Of a stretch of 64,000 nucleotides of DNA, positions 56,262 through 64,000 are shown in pieces; the first letter of the stretch is position 1, and every line of letters starts with the position of its first letter. The position numbers and the translations under genes were made by a program. Below the pieces are notes generated by a model, which saw only the letters and a list, made by a program, of their open reading frames with translations, did not search any database and was not told the origin of the DNA. This DNA comes from Alishewanella tabrizica. GTDB lineage: Bacteria > Pseudomonadota > Gammaproteobacteria > Enterobacterales > Alteromonadaceae. The DNA is taken from contig NZ_BMYR01000003.1 in NCBI RefSeq assembly GCF_014652375.1, positions 62,001 through 126,000 on the forward strand, given 5' to 3'.

Positions 56262-57128
56262 GTGATGACCAGCAAGCTGAGTTCTCTGCATTTGGCGCTT
56301 CTTACCCTCTTAGCGCTGCTGGCATTTGCCGGTAATTCGTTGCTATGTCGGGCAGCGTTGGCACATACCTCGATAGATGCCGCCAGTTTTACCACCGTAC
56401 GTTTAGTGTCTGGCGCCTTGGTACTGTGGCTGTTGGCGCGTCTGCATGTTGCCAAAACGGCGGCTAGCGGGCGAGGTAATGCTCTTTCGGCGCTGGCGCT
56501 ATTTGGTTATGCAGCGGGGTTTTCTTTTGCCTATACCCAGTTGGATACCGGTATGGGCGCGCTGATCTTATTTGGTGCAGTACAAGCCAGCATGATTGGT
56601 TATGGTATTTGGCGCGGCGAGCGTTTAGCGCTGTGGCAATGGTTTGGTTTAGCGTTAGCCTTAGTGGGCTTAGCCTTACTGTTATGGCCGGGTGAGGCTG
56701 CAGCATCGCTGCCCGCTGCGTTATTAATGTTAGCCGCAGGCATAGCGTGGGGGATTTACTCGATACGCGGTAAAGGCGCTGGGCATCCTTTGCAGGTCAC
56801 AGCCGGTAATTTTTTGTTAGCGGTACCTCTAACCTTACTGCTTAGTTTGCTTTGGCTAAATCACGCGCGGTGGGATGCGATGGGGCTGATGTATGCGCTG
56901 TTATCTGGCATCGTTACTTCAGGCCTAGGTTATGCCATTTGGTACAGTGTTCTACCAAAACTGGCGGCTAGCAGTGCCGCAACGCTACAATTAACAGTGC
57001 CGTTATTCGCGGCAGTAGCAGGTATAGTGCTATTAAATGAGCCTGTATCGGTGCGCTTGCTCAGTGCTGCCGTCGCTATTTGTGCTGGTATAGCCTTGGT
57101 GATTTTTTGTAAACACCGCCCAGTATAA
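56262..57128 (+). CDS. EamA/DMT-family transporter
   Basis: A hydrophobic protein of about 288 residues with roughly ten membrane helices in two EamA halves. The second half begins near SLPAALLMLAAGIAWGIYSIRGKG. Substrate unknown. It differs clearly from the EamA protein at 6688. The GTG at 56262 is directly followed by ATG 56265; AGGA upstream fits either. Confidence 0.83.
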   Translation: MMTSKLSSLHLALLTLLALLAFAGNSLLCRAALAHTSIDAASFTTVRLVSGALVLWLLARLHVAKTAASGRGNALSALALFGYAAGFSFAYTQLDTGMGALILFGAVQASMIGYGIWRGERLALWQWFGLALALVGLALLLWPGEAAASLPAALLMLAAGIAWGIYSIRGKGAGHPLQVTAGNFLLAVPLTLLLSLLWLNHARWDAMGLMYALLSGIVTSGLGYAIWYSVLPKLAASSAATLQLTVPLFAAVAGIVLLNEPVSVRLLSAAVAICAGIALVIFCKHRPV

Positions 57129-57317
57129 CTTGGTACAGGCTGGGTTGTGATACCGCTACGCTGTCTATTATGTACTGTTAAAATGATATTGTTTAGTGTG
57201 TCGTCTATAGCGTGGAAGGCGTCTGGAGTATGCGCCATAGAGTAGCGTGACTATTGGCTTAGCGGGTATTCATGTAGAATAACGATCATAGTAGTAAATA
57301 GACCCTGGATTTAATAG

Positions 57318-57626
57318 ATGAAAAAGCTTTCTAAAGTACAACTAAAACAACAAGCTGCGGTAATGGCGGCGGTGACTGCGCTGGAGCAGCAAGCCTTAAC
57401 CGAGCTAACTGGCTCAGTGCAATGTTGGTTTAGTATGGAGTATGAAGCTTTTCCGGGATCTTTATTGGTTCGCGTCCAATTTAGCGAGCAAACGGCTTTG
57501 GATGCTGCTCAACCGCTGTTGCTGCCATGGCAAAAGCGGTTGAGTGGTTTATTGCTGAAAAAGGGCATAGTACTAAAAGATTTACGCAAACATTTAGTGT
57601 TTACGCTAAACGATCCTGATGCTTAG
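57318..57626 (+). CDS. Conserved small protein of unknown function
   Basis: A 102-residue protein: an Ala/Gln-rich helix, then a strand region with WFSMEYEAFPGSLLVRVQF, then basic residues KKGIVLKDLRKHLVF. Proteins of this type in related bacteria are sometimes labelled Fis-family regulators; I see no helix-turn-helix to support that. No signal peptide or membrane helix. Function unknown. Confidence 0.6.
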   Translation: MKKLSKVQLKQQAAVMAAVTALEQQALTELTGSVQCWFSMEYEAFPGSLLVRVQFSEQTALDAAQPLLLPWQKRLSGLLLKKGIVLKDLRKHLVFTLNDPDA

Positions 57627-57664
57627 TATGCTGTGGGCTAAAATCACTTAACTGTGACTAACCG

Positions 57665-58363
57665 TCAGTTTTTATTCAGTAAATAATCGAGCAATTGATA
57701 ATAATCTTCAGCGGTTTTCACATCGTCAGGCTGCTCGCCATTCACTAAGTATTTACCGTTTACCACCAAGCTAGGTACGCCAGATAAGCGATTGTCTAGC
57801 ATTTCACGATTAGCTTGCTCCATCGCAGTAATGATACTGTCAGATTTAAGTTGCTCGGCAAAGGTATCAGGATCAATTTGATGCTGTTGTAAAAACGCAT
57901 TAATGGCATTGATATCGGGTAAGGCGTTTTTTTCAAGCCGTGTTTGCCGATACATGTCGAGTAATAAGGTTACTAAATGCCCGTGGCCATGTTGTTGTAA
58001 GCCATAAAAAATGCTGGCATCAATGGCCCAGCGATCACCTAACGCGGGGTGTTTGCGCACTAAGGTCACATTAGGATTGTTGGTTAAATAGCCTTTTAAC
58101 AACGGCTCAAAATTTTGGCAATGCGGACAACCTAACCAAAAATATTCGGTTAGATAACGTTGCAATTGCGGTTCAATCACCGGTTTGGCTAATAGGTTAT
58201 AATGTTGCCCCTCTTTAAACTGTCTTGCCGGGGCTTGGTTGCTGGCGCTGTTACTTTCGCTGGCGTTTTCTGTCACCGTCGCTGGGGGATTGGGTTCTGG
58301 CGAACAGGCACTTAACATTAAAACAGTAACAAGAGTCAGCCCAGATAACGATAATAAGCGCAT
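57665..58363 (-). CDS. DsbA-like thiol:disulfide oxidoreductase lipoprotein
   Basis: A 232-residue periplasmic lipoprotein (lipobox LSAC, Cys 20) with a Ser/Asn-rich linker. The thioredoxin-fold active site is C79-P-H-C82 in WLGCPHCQNF, the motif of DsbA, and the cis-proline loop is SGVPSLVVNG near residue 193. It therefore probably oxidises cysteines of exported proteins. DsbA is usually soluble, so membrane anchoring is somewhat unusual. The DsbB partner is not in the window. Confidence 0.9.
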   Translation of the reverse strand: MRLLSLSGLTLVTVLMLSACSPEPNPPATVTENASESNSASNQAPARQFKEGQHYNLLAKPVIEPQLQRYLTEYFWLGCPHCQNFEPLLKGYLTNNPNVTLVRKHPALGDRWAIDASIFYGLQQHGHGHLVTLLLDMYRQTRLEKNALPDINAINAFLQQHQIDPDTFAEQLKSDSIITAMEQANREMLDNRLSGVPSLVVNGKYLVNGEQPDDVKTAEDYYQLLDYLLNKN

Positions 58364-58495
58364 GCGGTTTCCTACAACAAAAAACGAAAGTGCCTGAGTG
58401 TAATCAGTTTAGGCGCTAAGCACAATTCTCTTGCGGTCTGTCGAACTCCCGTTTTGTTACGCTTAGAGGTATGATAGCGTTTTACGTAAAGATAA

Positions 58496-59470
58496 ATGGC
58501 GTTTATGACATATTTTCTCGGGGCCTATGCGGCTTCTCCCAACGTAACTGGCTGGGATCCGGTGCTGGAAACAGCCTATTATCAGCAGTTAAAGCAATTA
58601 CCTCATCTTAAAGGCTTAGAGCATCCCTTCGTCGGGCGCTTACATCCACACGATGATCAGTGGTTTTTAACGAATATTGATCCGGCATGGGATTATGTGT
58701 TTACCACGATACCGGGTGTGATGAATGCGCTGTCGCAAAATCCGTCATTTGGTTTGGCATCTTTGGATGAAGCCGGGCGTCAGGCCGCCCTTGATTTTAT
58801 GTGGCAGGCTAATCAGGCAGTGGCGACGTTGAATCAGCATGTGGGGCGAGCGGCAGTTACGGCAATTATGCTGCACAGTGCACCAGCTCGGCATAAAGCG
58901 GATGGCAGTGCCGCAGCGTTGGAGAAGTCATTAGCGGTCTTGCTCAGTTGGGACTGGCATGGCGCCCAATTATTACTAGAACATTGTGATGCGCTTGTGC
59001 CAGGGCAAAAGCCCTCTAAAGGCTTTTTATCATTACAGGACGAATTACAGGTGCTGGCCGCGGTGAACAGCCAAGTTCGACCCTTAAAGCCACTTGGCAT
59101 AGTGATAAATTGGGGGCGTTCGGTGCTAGAAACCCGTGATCCCTCCGGTGCTTTGCAGCACATCGAGGCAGCAAAAGCTCACGGCGTGTTACAAGGGATA
59201 ATGTTTTCGGGGATTTCAGATCAAGCCACGGCGTATGGCGCTTGGCAAGATAGCCATCAACCGATAAAAAACAGTGAGACCTTGTTAGTAGGTGAGCCCG
59301 GCTCATGGTTAACCGAGCAAGCGATACAACAATGCTTACAGACGTGTAATGGCATGGCGTTAACCGTATTAGGCTTAAAAATAGGTATACGTCCATTATC
59401 CGCAACATTGACAGAGCGGATGCAGTACTTACAGGCACAATTGGCTTTATTAGCGTCCAGTAATACGTAG
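58496..59470 (+). CDS. DUF4862 family protein
   Basis: A 324-residue cytoplasmic protein resembling the DUF4862 family, whose fold is thought to be a TIM barrel. The start YFLGAYAASPN and the middle EHCDALVPGQKPSKGFLSLQDEL are typical. The function is unknown; some members occur near sugar catabolism genes, which is not the case here. The frame opens at ATG 58496; ATG 58505 is also possible. Confidence 0.72.
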   Translation: MAFMTYFLGAYAASPNVTGWDPVLETAYYQQLKQLPHLKGLEHPFVGRLHPHDDQWFLTNIDPAWDYVFTTIPGVMNALSQNPSFGLASLDEAGRQAALDFMWQANQAVATLNQHVGRAAVTAIMLHSAPARHKADGSAAALEKSLAVLLSWDWHGAQLLLEHCDALVPGQKPSKGFLSLQDELQVLAAVNSQVRPLKPLGIVINWGRSVLETRDPSGALQHIEAAKAHGVLQGIMFSGISDQATAYGAWQDSHQPIKNSETLLVGEPGSWLTEQAIQQCLQTCNGMALTVLGLKIGIRPLSATLTERMQYLQAQLALLASSNT

Positions 59471-59620
59471 AGATTGTGTTGAATAGGTAAATGATTCCTG
59501 TCCATCCCTTGCTTTAACCCTATGGTTTAATTGGGCTATTGGCATGATTGGTGTCTACATGGGCTATCTGTTACTGTAATGGCTGATAAGAACAGCAATA
59601 GGCGTTAATTAAGGTGAGCT

Positions 59621-60979
59621 ATGTCAACATTGTTCAACGAACAGCATACTAAGCACCATCAATTAGCCGCGTTGATCATTGCGTCAGTTTTATTGGTGAT
59701 TGCCCTGTGTTTGGCGCCGTTTTTACATGTGGTATTACCGGAAGTTAAACCGTTTTTGCCTATTTATGCTACGTGTATGGTGCTACTAGAAGGCCTTACG
59801 GCATATTTGCTGCTATCTCATTTTATTGCAAACCGGTTACTGTATTTTGGCGCAGTAGCCGCGGCCTATCTGTTTATGCTGCCGTTAGTGATTATTCAGC
59901 TTATGGTTTTTCCAGGGGTGTTTAGTCCAAGTGGGTTGTTAAATGCGGGCACTCAAAGTGCAGTATGGATCTGGGTATTTTGGCATGGCGGCTTTCCGGC
60001 CATTATCTTATTAACCCTGCTTACTGAGCGACGTGGGGTGCAATTGCAAGCAGCAGGTAACAATCTGCTTTGGGTTTGGGGGTTTTTGTTAGTTCCATTA
60101 GCACTGGGATTGGTCTTCGCGCTATTTGCAACGTGGCACAGTGATCTGTTGCCTACCTTGATCGATGCGAATAATTATCAGCAGTTATTACATAGCCCCT
60201 ACGCCATTATTGTATGGTTGGTAAATATATTAGCTCTATTATGTTTGATCCGACGCAGTCAAGTCGGCGGTATTATGCCGGTATGGTTAAGCTTGGCACT
60301 GTTTGCAAGTTTGCTTGACGTAACCTTAACCCTTTTAGCTGGGCAACGTTACAGTGTGGGGTGGTATGCGGCTCGTGTAAGCAGTACCTTTTCGGCAACG
60401 ATAATATTAGGGGTATTGTTGTGGGAAATGAACCGCTTATATCGGGATGTACAAAAAGACAATGTGCAGCTTTATCAACTCACTATGTTGGATGCACTAA
60501 CTGGCTGTTTTAACAGACGTTACCTTGATAAGCGTTTATCTCAAGAGCTTGCGATTGCCGCCCGACAACAAAACTGCTTGGCCTTGTTAATACTGGATGT
60601 GGACTATTTTAAACGGTTTAATGATACGTACGGGCATCTGGCAGGTGATCAATGCTTGCAGCAGGTAGCAAGTGTGATGCGTGATACTTTGCAACGTCCT
60701 GCTGATTTTGTTGCGCGTTATGGTGGTGAGGAATTTGTCATCGTTTTGCCCGATACCGACGTTACAGGGGCGATGCAAGTTGCCGAGCGAATAAGACAAC
60801 TGGTTCAACAAATGTCGATTAGTATTGATAACACTGCCGTGCATGTCACAGCAAGCTTGGGGGTGGCGGTAAGTGATGATGGGCATATCCTTGCAGCCGA
60901 TTTAATTCAGCAAGCAGATCTGGCCCTGTATCAGGCTAAAGCGCAAGGGCGCAATCAAGTGCAACTGGCCATTTTGTAA
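59621..60979 (+). CDS. Diguanylate cyclase with MASE4-type membrane sensor
   Basis: A 452-residue protein that makes the second messenger cyclic di-GMP. The N-terminal part (about 1-275) is a membrane domain of seven or eight helices similar to MASE4. The GGDEF domain follows (about 288-450): ALTGCFNRRYLDKRL, then DVDYFKRFNDTYGHLAGD, then the active-site ARYGGEEF at about 366-373. RxxD (RPAD) lies five residues before GGEEF, the product-inhibition I-site, so the enzyme is likely active and feedback-inhibited. The signal is unknown. Confidence 0.92.
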   Translation: MSTLFNEQHTKHHQLAALIIASVLLVIALCLAPFLHVVLPEVKPFLPIYATCMVLLEGLTAYLLLSHFIANRLLYFGAVAAAYLFMLPLVIIQLMVFPGVFSPSGLLNAGTQSAVWIWVFWHGGFPAIILLTLLTERRGVQLQAAGNNLLWVWGFLLVPLALGLVFALFATWHSDLLPTLIDANNYQQLLHSPYAIIVWLVNILALLCLIRRSQVGGIMPVWLSLALFASLLDVTLTLLAGQRYSVGWYAARVSSTFSATIILGVLLWEMNRLYRDVQKDNVQLYQLTMLDALTGCFNRRYLDKRLSQELAIAARQQNCLALLILDVDYFKRFNDTYGHLAGDQCLQQVASVMRDTLQRPADFVARYGGEEFVIVLPDTDVTGAMQVAERIRQLVQQMSISIDNTAVHVTASLGVAVSDDGHILAADLIQQADLALYQAKAQGRNQVQLAIL

Positions 60980-61002
60980 TGGCGAACAACGTAGAGGACA
61001 CT

Positions 61003-62025
61003 ATGAAAGCAGTAGGATATCAACAGGCGTTAGCGATCACTGATCCTGCCTCATTATTAGATATTGAGTTACCGCAACCGGTGGCAACGGGGTTCGATAT
61101 CTTGGTAAAAGTGGCGGCTATTTCGGTTAACCCGGTTGACACTAAAGTACGTAAAAGAGCAGAACCGCCAGCTGGTGAATATAAGGTGCTAGGTTGGGAT
61201 GCTGCAGGTGAAGTGGTCGCAATAGGCGAACAGGTTACCCGTTTTGCTGTGGGTGATAAGGTTTACTATGCGGGCGCGTTACAACGGCAAGGTTCAAATG
61301 CTGAGTTTCAGGTTGTTGATGAGCGTATTGTGGGCAAAATGCCCGCCAATTTAGGTTTTGCTGAAGCAGCGGCTTTACCGTTAACCGCCTTAACGGCATG
61401 GGAGCTGTTGTTTGATCGCTTAGAATTAGCGACACCCAGCTTAAAGCATCCAAAGCCGGTATTATTGGTTACCGGCGCAGCGGGGGGCGTAGGATCGATA
61501 TTAGTGCAACTTGCACGTAAGCTTACAACGGCAACGATTGTTGCCACCGCTTCTCGGCCCGAGACGCAAGCATGGGTAACCGCTTTAGGGGCGCATTATG
61601 TGATTGATCATAACCAACCGCTGTTACCACAACTGCGCCATCTTGGTATTGACGCTGTGAGTCATGTTGCCAGTTTAACCCACACCGATCTGCATTATCC
61701 CGAGCTGGTGCAAGCCTTGGCGCCGCAAGGCAAATTGGCGCTAATTGATGATCCTGCTAATGGACTTGATATTATGCCGTTAAAGCAAAAGAGCATTTCT
61801 TTGCATTGGGAGTTTATGTTTACGCGCGCCATGTTTAACACGGACGATATGATCACGCAGCATCACATTTTGACAGACTTAAGCCGCTTGATTGAAGAAG
61901 GACAAGTAAAAAGTACCTTGCAACAAGAGTTTGGTATTATTAACGCAGAAAATTTGCGTAAAGCACATGCCTTACTTGAAAGCGGTAAGGCCATAGGCAA
62001 AATTGTGTTGCATGGATTTAACTAA
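61003..62025 (+). CDS. Quinone-oxidoreductase-like zinc-type alcohol dehydrogenase
   Basis: A medium-chain dehydrogenase/reductase of about 340 residues that uses NAD(P)H. The catalytic domain shows VSVNPVDTKVRKRAEPP and GWDAAGEVVAIG, followed by the Rossmann motif VTGAAGGVGSILVQLARKL near residue 154. The structural-zinc cysteine cluster of classical alcohol dehydrogenases is absent, which fits the quinone reductase branch. The frame opens at a TAATG overlap with the cyclase gene, but AGAGGA lies 5-7 nt before ATG 61003, so that start is preferred. The substrate is unknown. Confidence 0.85.
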   Translation: MKAVGYQQALAITDPASLLDIELPQPVATGFDILVKVAAISVNPVDTKVRKRAEPPAGEYKVLGWDAAGEVVAIGEQVTRFAVGDKVYYAGALQRQGSNAEFQVVDERIVGKMPANLGFAEAAALPLTALTAWELLFDRLELATPSLKHPKPVLLVTGAAGGVGSILVQLARKLTTATIVATASRPETQAWVTALGAHYVIDHNQPLLPQLRHLGIDAVSHVASLTHTDLHYPELVQALAPQGKLALIDDPANGLDIMPLKQKSISLHWEFMFTRAMFNTDDMITQHHILTDLSRLIEEGQVKSTLQQEFGIINAENLRKAHALLESGKAIGKIVLHGFN

Positions 62026-62047
62026 CGCTATCTCGGTGTAAAACATC

Positions 62048-62085
62048 GACAGGCACACTACAGGGTGTAATGTGCCTGTCTTTTT
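62048..62085 (+). terminator. Rho-independent terminator
   Basis: GACAGGCACA and TGTGCCTGTC pair as a 10-bp stem around a 13-nt loop and are followed by five T's. Confidence 0.85.
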
Positions 62086-62090
62086 GGCAT

Positions 62091-62696
62091 TTAGGCAATT
62101 TGTTGATCGTCAGTAAAGTTGCTGTAATACGCTTTAAACAGCACTTTTTCTAACGCTAAAAACATGGCTTGGTTAATAGGATAATGTTTACTTCCCAAGT
62201 CATAATCAAGTTGGTTTACTTGCTCTTTCGCCGTCATCATCATCGGTGGCGGTTGTTCAGTAAGCATAATTAAATGCTGTTGGTATTTCTCTGCTCTATC
62301 CTGCTTGATGATTTTACACACAGATAAAGACGCTTTTCCGATTTTGTCACGGTAACCCGCTGCACCAAACACCCGGCAAATACTGGGGCGTTGCTGATAA
62401 ACCGAACACTGCCCTTGTTTGCCATCAAAGGATAAGCGGTGATAAAAAAAGCAGCCAGAAGCCTCTGGAAACTCTTCGAGTTGTGTCAGTGTCTGCTCTG
62501 CTTTACCCTGATCAAACAGATGTAATGCCAGCGGTAACATTTCCAGCACGGTCGCTTCAATCGTGGGTTGAGTACAACACTCTCCACAACTGCTACGGCA
62601 ATTTAAGCCGCTTGCTTGCTGATAGCCTGAAAATGTGTCCGCTATTTCGCCGTACACAGCCTCAACACGACGCGATAATTCACGCAGCCGTTGCAT
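62091..62696 (-). CDS. YkgJ-family cysteine-cluster protein
   Basis: A cytoplasmic protein of about 201 residues with the zinc or iron-sulfur-type cysteine cluster of the YkgJ family: CRSSCGECC near residues 33-41 and CSVYQQRPSICRVFG near 96-110. The biochemical role of the family is uncertain. The frame opens at 62732, but GGAG lies 5 nt before the ATG at 62696, so that start is preferred. It converges with the dehydrogenase gene across a strong stem-loop. Confidence 0.82.
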   Translation of the reverse strand: MQRLRELSRRVEAVYGEIADTFSGYQQASGLNCRSSCGECCTQPTIEATVLEMLPLALHLFDQGKAEQTLTQLEEFPEASGCFFYHRLSFDGKQGQCSVYQQRPSICRVFGAAGYRDKIGKASLSVCKIIKQDRAEKYQQHLIMLTEQPPPMMMTAKEQVNQLDYDLGSKHYPINQAMFLALEKVLFKAYYSNFTDDQQIA

Positions 62697-62808
62697 AAAG
62701 ACTCCAAACGAAATAACTAAGTTGATAAGCAATAAGGAACGGCGACATGCCGCATTGCCATTTTATGTGGCGATGGCGCTGTTACGCAATAGGAGGTAGA
62801 AAATATAA

Positions 62809-63993
62809 TCAGCGCGTTACGGTTCGTTTGGGAATGGCCAGCAATACCATGGCACTACTACACAATAGGATCAGCAAGCCCATGTCTAACCAATACACCT
62901 TATGGCTTAAATAGCGTGTTTGTACCAATAATAAATTTAGGGTGGCTAGTGCGCTAAGTAATGAAAAACGCGAACTGTAGCGCACATGGCTGGTTAAACT
63001 GGTAAAAATGGCCTGAATCACGCTAATGGCTAGTACGATGGTAATACAAATAAATAATAAGGTTAGCTTGAGTTTACCGTTGGCATAGAGCGGGCTGAAG
63101 AGTAATGCGAGCGCCAAGAAGAGGCAGAACGTATTTAAGTACGCTGCATAGCGACTAATGGGGATTGGCATGCTAACGCGATGAAAAAGCGTTAATAGTA
63201 CCAGTGCTAAACCCACCCCAATATAGAGAATTACCGGGTTTATTTCGGGGTTTAGTGGCCATAATAAATTAAAAGCGAGCCCATTTAATGTGCCTAAAAT
63301 TAAGGAAAATGCCACATAAAAGCTTGCTAAGAAAAATAAAGCGGGTTGTTTTTGTTGCCAAGCTCGGCAAAGTGCAAGCACGATAAGCAGGATCAACGCA
63401 CCGTGAATCATGCTTGCTAACAACATTTGTTGCTGCTGAGCAACTAAAAGCGCGTGCAAGCTAGCCACCGTAAGTTCAGTGCCCAATAAGGCGGCATCTT
63501 GTAAACGAACTAAATAGGTTCCTTGCTCGCCTTGCGCCAGTGTGATGGGTTGTGAAAAACTCAAAAAGGGCAACGCGCGTTCTACAAAGGGCAGATCGCT
63601 CCCGGTGTCACCTAAGTGTACAGCCGTTGGCAAATCGGTGGCTAATTGATAAAAACTGACGCGATCAGCTGGTAGAAAATGATAACTCAGAATAGCTTCC
63701 CACGGTTCTGGTAAGGTATTGGTAAGTTTTACCAGTAACCAAAGTGCTTGGTGTTCAGACGTTCGTAGTGTTGACTGCGTGGCATTAAGCGGTTTGAAAT
63801 TATGGAAGAGTGCAGGATCCGACACCAAGGTATCTACTGTGATCGCGGCATCAAGCAACTGATAGTGTAATGCTGTTAAGCGAACCGGTTCAAGCTTAGC
63901 CTGTTGCGCTATCGGCACAGAGGTAACGTTGGCACAAGACAAGAAACTGATAAATAGCCACAACATGCTAAAACACTTGGCAATCCTTAGCAA
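62809..63993 (-). CDS. 7TM-DISM receptor without an output domain (start uncertain)
   Basis: A membrane protein of about 394 residues. A signal-peptide-like start (LWLFISFLSCANV) leads into a periplasmic domain of about 165 residues like 7TMR-DISM extracellular 2, with LWLLVKLTNTLPEPWEAIL and FYQL. Seven hydrophobic helices follow (about 192-390), and the protein then ends. Such receptors usually continue into a GGDEF or kinase domain, absent here. The frame opens at TTG 63993, near the window edge, so the true start may lie at the ATG near residue 10 or outside. The ligand is unknown. Confidence 0.75.
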   Translation of the reverse strand: MLRIAKCFSMLWLFISFLSCANVTSVPIAQQAKLEPVRLTALHYQLLDAAITVDTLVSDPALFHNFKPLNATQSTLRTSEHQALWLLVKLTNTLPEPWEAILSYHFLPADRVSFYQLATDLPTAVHLGDTGSDLPFVERALPFLSFSQPITLAQGEQGTYLVRLQDAALLGTELTVASLHALLVAQQQQMLLASMIHGALILLIVLALCRAWQQKQPALFFLASFYVAFSLILGTLNGLAFNLLWPLNPEINPVILYIGVGLALVLLTLFHRVSMPIPISRYAAYLNTFCLFLALALLFSPLYANGKLKLTLLFICITIVLAISVIQAIFTSLTSHVRYSSRFSLLSALATLNLLLVQTRYLSHKVYWLDMGLLILLCSSAMVLLAIPKRTVTR

Positions 63994-64000
63994 AATAAAC

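Noticed and set aside
57318-57626. Possible Fis-family regulator
   Set aside because: I see no helix-turn-helix, so the gene is kept as unknown.
1-64000. CRISPR array, tRNA, rRNA, prophage or integrase
   Set aside because: None was seen in reading through the window; the only regular repeats are the four short tandem ones listed.

Overview
This 64 kb window is a dense piece of chromosome from a Gram-negative gammaproteobacterium, most likely an Alteromonadales/Chromatiaceae-type aquatic organism of the Rheinheimera / Alishewanella kind. That assignment is inferred from moderate GC, many TonB-dependent receptors, a TorF-type porin, an S10 carboxypeptidase, Kdo-type LPS genes, and a gor / prlC / rsmJ cluster reminiscent of enterobacteria. 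I see no rRNA, tRNA, CRISPR array, intact insertion sequence, integrase or prophage.

Region by region. 1-3.9 kb: the end of a FecA-like TonB receptor, then a Fur-box-preceded PepSY / DUF2271 / DUF4198 operon. 4-9.9 kb: an ElaA-like acetyltransferase, a Tat-exported PhoX-type phosphatase, an EamA transporter and a chemoreceptor. 9.9-20.3 kb: a TorF porin, CysM, an rRNA-type methyltransferase, a ribosome hibernation factor, an exported amidohydrolase, a pectate lyase lipoprotein, an M23 endopeptidase and an S10 carboxypeptidase. 20.5-22.4 kb: two overlapping bacterioferritin genes with complementary active sites, and an unrecognised gene behind a Fur-like box.

22.5-34.2 kb is the most coherent block and reads as zinc acquisition. 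It holds a ZnuD-like receptor with three His-rich loops behind a strong Zur-like palindrome, an AztD-like His-rich lipoprotein in the same operon, a COG0523 GTPase plus DUF1826 pair behind a second Zur-like site, and a second ZnuD-like receptor without His loops downstream of a third. A two-component system and a small secreted NTF2-like protein lie between them.

34.4-43.8 kb is housekeeping: an M16 lipoprotein peptidase, glutathione reductase, oligopeptidase A, a Tag-like DNA glycosylase, RsmJ and a peroxiredoxin. 44-50.5 kb looks like lipopolysaccharide core synthesis: three glycosyltransferases, a single-ORF fusion of Kdo transferase (WaaA) with Kdo kinase (KdkA), and a YhiN-like flavoprotein. 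50.5-51.9 kb is AT-rich and gene-poor, with one orphan lipoprotein and probable decayed sequence. 52-64 kb has a Sel1-repeat protein, a two-component system followed by an MipA/OmpV protein, a second EamA transporter, a DsbA-like lipoprotein, a DUF4862 protein, a MASE4-GGDEF cyclase, a quinone-oxidoreductase-like dehydrogenase, a YkgJ-type cysteine-cluster protein and a 7TM-DISM protein with no output domain.

The observations most worth following are the multi-site zinc regulon, the complementary bacterioferritin pair, the WaaA-KdkA fusion, the Fur-box-linked unknown gene, and four short tandem repeats of 13-17 bp that sit on or just after the 3' ends of genes, two of them straddling a stop codon.
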